DNA of 18,938 nt, from the NCBI GenBank assembly GCA_039916225.1, contig JBDSLU010000018.1:1-18938 (forward strand). Direction: 5' to 3'. Made by a program: the position numbers and the translations under genes. Of the stretch, positions 15,036 to 18,938 are shown piece by piece. The notes below the pieces were generated by a model, which saw nothing but the letters and a program-made list of their open reading frames with translations, was not told the origin of the DNA and made no database searches. The first letter of the stretch is position 1. Every line of letters begins with the position of its first letter. Origin of the DNA: JBDSLU01 sp039916225 (lineage in GTDB: Bacteria > Acidobacteriota > Vicinamibacteria > Vicinamibacterales > Vicinamibacteraceae).

Positions 15036-16349
15036 TCAGAACGGCGAATCGGGGAAGGTAATCGGCGGGGCCGCGCCGCGCTCGAAGGCGTCAAGGTGCA
15101 GGAACCAGGCGCCGATGCCAGCGGCGCCCTGCATCCAGCCGGTCTGCGCGACGATCTCGGTCGGCCGCGTCCGGTGTTCGGCGTGCGGCCAGCGGATACC
15201 GGTGGCGTCGCGGGTCGCCGCGGCCAGGATCTGGGCGCTGACACGGCGCGCGAAGGCGAGCGACGCGGCGTCGCCGGTGGCGCGGTAATGGGCGAGGAAG
15301 AACTCGGCAACGCCGGCCGACCCGCAGCAGACGCCCACGTTGGTCCAGAAGCCGGGTGTCTGGCGCTCGGGGATGCCGCTGGCGAGGATCGCCCGCGCCG
15401 ATTTCGCGACCCAGTCGAGCCACACCCGATCGCCCGTCGCCTGCCACAGCCGGTACCAGAGCCGTGCCGTTCCGGCCGGGCCGTGGCACCACCCGAGATA
15501 GTGGAGGCGCCGGCCCTCGGCGTCGGGCTCGTGATGGAAGATCAGGCACACGTCGCCGCCGGTCTCGGCGATGGCCTGCAAGTAGTGCGCGCCAGCGAGC
15601 GCGGCGTCGAGGAACGTGCGATCGCGCGTCGCCTGATAGAGCGTGGCCAGGAAGTAGGCGACGCCGGCGGTCCCGTGCGAGAAGTTCGGGAGCCGTTGCG
15701 TCGACGTGCCGTCCATCGGCCACTTCCGGCCGCCAGCGTCGTCCTGCCCGCGCTCGATCAGCCGGCGTCCGGCGCGTGCGGCCAGGTCGCGGGCCTCGGG
15801 CATCGCGAGCGCGTCGGCGGCATACAGCAGGAACAGCCCGATGCCCGCCGATCCGCTGATCACGTCGGTCGTGTCGTTCCACTCGACGCCGGCGCCCCGC
15901 GCGACCGCGCGCGTTCGCAGCGTCTCGACCACCCGCCGGGCGCCGTCGCGATAGGCCGCCGTCCCGGTGTGTCGGGCGACCTCGCTCAGCACGAAGCCCA
16001 CGCCGGCGAGCCCGGTGTAGAGGCCGGGATCGGTCTCACGGTCGATCGCCGCGAGCAGTTCGTCCGCGCCAGACCGCGCGGCCTTCAGATGGCCGGCATC
16101 GCCGGTGGTGCGGTCCAGCTCGAGGAAGAACAGCACGACGCCCGCCGACCCGGTATACAGGTCGGCGCTGGCCGAGGCTGTGTCAGCCGGGTTGGCCAGC
16201 CAGGTGGCGCCTCGCGCCGTGGCGATGGCCGCCGTCTGGATGAAGCGCGCCGCGTCGAGCGCTGCCGCCAGGTGCGGCCGTTCCGGCGCGAGCGGGGGGG
16301 GGAGCGAGACCAGGATGGGCATGACGCAGCAGATCAGCGTTCGTATCAT
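15036..16349 (-). CDS. LanC-like (lanthionine-synthetase cyclase fold) protein with signal peptide
   Basis: 437 residues. LanC proteins add Cys thiols to dehydrated Ser/Thr; LanC-like relatives may add glutathione to such sites. Seven GxAG motifs spaced through the chain (67, 113, 166, 226, 290, 343, 408) fit the alpha/alpha toroid. Visible sites: His225 in SHGTAG, Cys288-His289 in WCHGPAG and Cys341-Cys342 in GVCCGSAG. The last replaces the usual Cys-His-Gly, giving a possible three-Cys zinc site like that known for ProcM-type cyclases. The N-terminus (MIRTLICCVMPILVSLPPPLA) looks like a short Sec signal, unusual for a family normally cytoplasmic. GGAGG five bases upstream supports ATG 16349. 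It lies 32 bases after a receptor gene, probably in one operon. No dehydratase is present in the window. Confidence 0.85.
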   Translation of the reverse strand: MIRTLICCVMPILVSLPPPLAPERPHLAAALDAARFIQTAAIATARGATWLANPADTASASADLYTGSAGVVLFFLELDRTTGDAGHLKAARSGADELLAAIDRETDPGLYTGLAGVGFVLSEVARHTGTAAYRDGARRVVETLRTRAVARGAGVEWNDTTDVISGSAGIGLFLLYAADALAMPEARDLAARAGRRLIERGQDDAGGRKWPMDGTSTQRLPNFSHGTAGVAYFLATLYQATRDRTFLDAALAGAHYLQAIAETGGDVCLIFHHEPDAEGRRLHYLGWCHGPAGTARLWYRLWQATGDRVWLDWVAKSARAILASGIPERQTPGFWTNVGVCCGSAGVAEFFLAHYRATGDAASLAFARRVSAQILAAATRDATGIRWPHAEHRTRPTEIVAQTGWMQGAAGIGAWFLHLDAFERGAAPPITFPDSPF

Positions 16350-16354
16350 GCCCC

Positions 16355-16359
16355 CCTCC
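16355..16359 (-). promoter_or_regulatory. Ribosome binding site of the LanC-like gene
   Basis: GGAGG on the minus strand, five bases before ATG 16349. It separates this gene from the much longer open frame that continues upstream to 18488 as a shadow of the receptor. Confidence 0.75.
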
Positions 16360-16360
16360 G

Positions 16361-16376
16361 TCCCCGTGATCGGGGA
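16361..16376 (-). promoter_or_regulatory. Intercistronic hairpin between receptor and LanC-like gene
   Basis: TCCCCG (16361-16366) and CGGGGA (16371-16376) form a perfect 6-base stem with a 4-base loop. It fills the 32-base gap between the receptor stop and the LanC-like ribosome binding site. No T-run follows, so it is more likely to be an mRNA processing or translation element than a terminator. Confidence 0.35.
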
Positions 16377-16381
16377 TGTTC

Positions 16382-18938
16382 TCAGAACTGGAGCTTGAAG
16401 GCGAGCTGCACGCTTTGCGGCAGGTTGAACTGGCTGGTGACCTTGCCGAAGTTGGCGTTGGTGGGGTCGGTCACCGGCGCCGCGTAGATGGTCTGGTTGA
16501 AGGCGTTCAGCAGCTCGACGTTGATCTGGCCGCGGACCCGCGGCGTGATCGACAGGCGCTTGACGAACGACATCTGCCACTCGTTCAGCGCCTGGCTGCG
16601 CAGCGTGCCGACGCGGTGCGGGAAGTAGCGCAGGTTGTTGGCCAGGCGGATCCGCGAGTCGTTGCGCTGCTTGACCGGATCGACGACGCCATTGGTCTGG
16701 ACGGCGGCGTCGGCGAAGTAGAAGCCCGAGAGGTCGAACACCGGCTGGCTGACGTCGCCCGAGTAGCTGGCCGACAGGCTGTTCGGGTGGGCGTCGAAAT
16801 ACAGGTTCCGGGTGCGGTCGGTGAAGCTGATCGGCCGGCCGCTCTGGAGCGACGCGATCGCCGTGACCGTCCAGTCGCCGACGAGGGCGTTGACGACGCG
16901 GCCGGCGTTGCCGGCCCACTTCCGTCCACGGCCGAACGGCAGTTCGTAGATGCCCGAGAAGGCGAACCGGTGCGGGACGTCGGCGTCCGCGGCGGCTTCG
17001 GTCGGCGCCTCGTCGGTGTAGTTGAGCATGTAGGCGCGGTCGGTGAACGCCGAGTAGGTGTAGGCGAACAGCACCGTGTAGCCCTGCGAGAACCGCCGCT
17101 CGAGACGGCTCTGGAGGGCGTGGTAGTTCGACGCCCCGTCGTAGCGCCAGGTGGTGATGTCCTGGAAGTGGGGAAGCGGGCGGAGGAGCTGCTGCCGCTG
17201 CGTGGTCGACCCGTTCAGCGTTTCGCCCGGCAGCAGTCCGGCGAACGGGTTGGCGACGTTGGCGGTCAGGAAGTTGATCGTCGCCTGGTCGCGCGTCGGC
17301 GCCGTCGACAGGTACTCCCGCGGCAATGTGTTGTCGTTCTGCTCGACGCCGAGGTCGTAGCCGTGCGAGCCGACGTAGCCGACTTCGAGCAGCCACTGGG
17401 CGGGCAGCTCGCGCTGCACCGTCAGGGCCCAGCGGGCGTTCTGCTCGTTGCGGACGCCGTCGGCGTAGGCGAAGCGATCGAGCAGGCGGCCGAGCGCGGT
17501 GTCGGCGCCGAGGCTGTTGCCCGACGGATCGACGACCCCGGTGGGGAACGGCGACGCCAGCGTGCCGGTGAAGGTCAGGCCGTTGTCGAGAGTCGGGACG
17601 ATGGGCGTCTGCTGCGAGAAGCCCGTCTGACGGACGCCGAAGATCACCAGCGGCGAGGTGTAGACGCCGAAGCCGGCGCGGACCACCGTCCTGGTGTCGA
17701 TGCGGTAGGCGGCGCCGAGTCGCGGCTGGACGTTGTTGGTGTCGGCCTTCCAGAAGCCGCGGCCGCCGTCGCCGGCGAACTGCAGGCCGCCGCGCACGTC
17801 GAAGGCCGATGCCGGCAGCTCGGCGATTGGCGCGCGGGCGTAGGCCGCTTCGGCCGCGCCGGCGATCGAGATGGCCGCATTCGGATCGAACCCGCGGATG
17901 TTGCGATCGGCCGAATCGTAGGTGGCGGCTTCGTACTCGTAGCGGAGGCCGAGGTTCACCGTCAGCCGCTCGCTGACGCGCCAGTCGTCCTGGAGCCACA
18001 CGCCGTGGTAGCGCGACCAGTTCTCGCGGTCGGCGTTGCGCTCGATGGCGCCGCCGGTGGGCTGGCCGAGGAGGAACGACGCGAACGGCTGGCCGATCGT
18101 GCTGACCGGCGAGTTGTCCAGCTGACGCGTGTAGGTGTTGGCGAACTCGTACTGACCGGCGGCGCGGCCGGGGTTGGTCCCGCTCTCCTGATAGACGCGG
18201 AAGTCGTAGCCGGTGCGCAGCGTGTGACGGCCGGCGACGCGCGTGAAGGTCGGCTGGAACGAATAGATGCTGTGCACGTTGCTGGCGCCGACGTTCTCGC
18301 CGATCGCCGAGACGCCGCCGATCTCGAACCGCGGCAGGTAGCGCGACGGCCCGAACTGACTCACCGTCGACGCGGGGAAGCCGAGCGAGGCCGGGTCGAA
18401 GACGCCTTCGTGCTGGCGGACGTTGGGCTCCTGGAAGCGCTGCCAGCCGGCGCGCACGTTGAGCAGCGACCGCGAGCTGGCCGCCCACACGTGGTCTCCG
18501 GTGAGGCCGTCGTTGATCCGATACAGGTAGTTGCCGATCGGCCGGATGCCGCCGACGTCGCCCGCCCAGGCGCCGCGCGACTCGCGGCGATCGTTGCGCG
18601 TGTAGCGGACGAACAGGCTCTGCGCGTTGCTGATGCGGTGGTCGCCGCGCAGCGACAGCGAGTAGAAGTTGTCCTGGCGCGGATTGGCGCTCAGGAAGTT
18701 GTTCTGCTGCTGGCTGTCGCCGGCCTGGTTGGGCAGAGGCCAGTACTTCATGTACTCGCGCGCGATCGGGCTGATGCGGCCGGCCGGCACGATGTTACCC
18801 GGGAACGCCTGGCGCTCGATGCGGCCGTCGGCGCGGCGCACCGCGGTCGCCGGGTCGTAGATGGTGATGCCGGCGGCGAGCAGCTCGGAGAAGTCGCCGT
18901 TGCGCATCTTCTCGGTCGGCACGGTGAACTGGCCGGGC
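16382..18938 (-). CDS. Oar-like TonB-dependent receptor paralogue, 5' end outside window
   Basis: 851 visible residues, from PGQFTVPTEKM to the C-terminal KLQF. It corresponds without net length change to residues 318-1168 of the receptor at 11284-14790; for example, 43 of the last 49 residues are identical. The missing ~317 residues should hold the signal peptide, carboxypeptidase-regulatory-like domain and plug, so only the barrel is seen here. Conserved barrel blocks include DGRIERQ, NGLTF, YHALQSRLERRFSQGYTVLFAY, DADVPHRFAFSG and LNAFNQT. The gene ends 32 bases before the LanC-like gene on the same strand. The pair arose by gene duplication; the substrates may differ. The frame is open to the window edge with no sign of decay. 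Confidence 0.93.
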   Translation of the reverse strand, partial: PGQFTVPTEKMRNGDFSELLAAGITIYDPATAVRRADGRIERQAFPGNIVPAGRISPIAREYMKYWPLPNQAGDSQQQNNFLSANPRQDNFYSLSLRGDHRISNAQSLFVRYTRNDRRESRGAWAGDVGGIRPIGNYLYRINDGLTGDHVWAASSRSLLNVRAGWQRFQEPNVRQHEGVFDPASLGFPASTVSQFGPSRYLPRFEIGGVSAIGENVGASNVHSIYSFQPTFTRVAGRHTLRTGYDFRVYQESGTNPGRAAGQYEFANTYTRQLDNSPVSTIGQPFASFLLGQPTGGAIERNADRENWSRYHGVWLQDDWRVSERLTVNLGLRYEYEAATYDSADRNIRGFDPNAAISIAGAAEAAYARAPIAELPASAFDVRGGLQFAGDGGRGFWKADTNNVQPRLGAAYRIDTRTVVRAGFGVYTSPLVIFGVRQTGFSQQTPIVPTLDNGLTFTGTLASPFPTGVVDPSGNSLGADTALGRLLDRFAYADGVRNEQNARWALTVQRELPAQWLLEVGYVGSHGYDLGVEQNDNTLPREYLSTAPTRDQATINFLTANVANPFAGLLPGETLNGSTTQRQQLLRPLPHFQDITTWRYDGASNYHALQSRLERRFSQGYTVLFAYTYSAFTDRAYMLNYTDEAPTEAAADADVPHRFAFSGIYELPFGRGRKWAGNAGRVVNALVGDWTVTAIASLQSGRPISFTDRTRNLYFDAHPNSLSASYSGDVSQPVFDLSGFYFADAAVQTNGVVDPVKQRNDSRIRLANNLRYFPHRVGTLRSQALNEWQMSFVKRLSITPRVRGQINVELLNAFNQTIYAAPVTDPTNANFGKVTSQFNLPQSVQLAFKLQF

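Noticed and set aside
15036..18488. A single 1150-residue minus-strand frame that includes the LanC-like protein.
   Set aside because: Everything before residue ~714 is an Arg/Ala-rich shadow of the receptor gene read in another frame. The real start is ATG 16349 with its own ribosome binding site.
1..18938. tRNA, rRNA, insertion sequence or integrase genes.
   Set aside because: Nothing resembling tRNA arms, rRNA segments, transposase motifs or terminal inverted repeats was noticed by reading; a profile search could not be run.

Overview
The window is GC-rich throughout and carries two very large outer-membrane receptors of the Oar-like type, with an N-terminal carboxypeptidase-regulatory-like domain and a C-terminal Phe. 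It also has an exported dipeptidyl-peptidase IV and tight ABC export operons. Together these suggest a soil-type Acidobacteriota, perhaps Vicinamibacteria. That placement is inferred from gene content and family resemblance, not from a marker gene.

Left part (1-5681, + strand). The end of an HD-domain phosphohydrolase is followed by a non-coding block with three ~97-base tandem repeat units. Next is a tightly packed ABC-2 operon (ATPase, permease, ATPase, permease), then an exported 357-residue protein of unknown function with its own promoter-like sequence and a strong intrinsic terminator. The promoter-like sequences of the ABC operon and of the 357-residue gene share one layout, GAAC-N16/17-CGTATA.

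Middle part (5748-11235). A secreted S9B dipeptidyl-peptidase IV (minus) diverges from a + strand group. That group is an aldehyde dehydrogenase, a protein with a degenerate DisA_N/diadenylate-cyclase-like domain (probably of the DACNV sensor type), and a short TPR lipoprotein. The lipoprotein seems to start at CTG and to have lost part of its C-terminal half. The 55-base divergent gap holds a perfect 7+7 dyad beside a -10 box that lies almost at the aldehyde dehydrogenase start codon.

Right part (11284-18938, minus strand). In transcription order these are an Oar-like TonB-dependent receptor (5' end outside the window), a LanC-like cyclase-fold protein with an apparent signal peptide and a Cys-Cys-Gly zinc motif, and a second, complete receptor. 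The two receptors are collinear paralogues of identical length over the shared 851 residues. No lanthipeptide dehydratase or convincing precursor gene is visible. The most interesting candidate for an undescribed system is this receptor / exported LanC-like / receptor unit; second is the DAC-like sensor paired with an aldehyde dehydrogenase.
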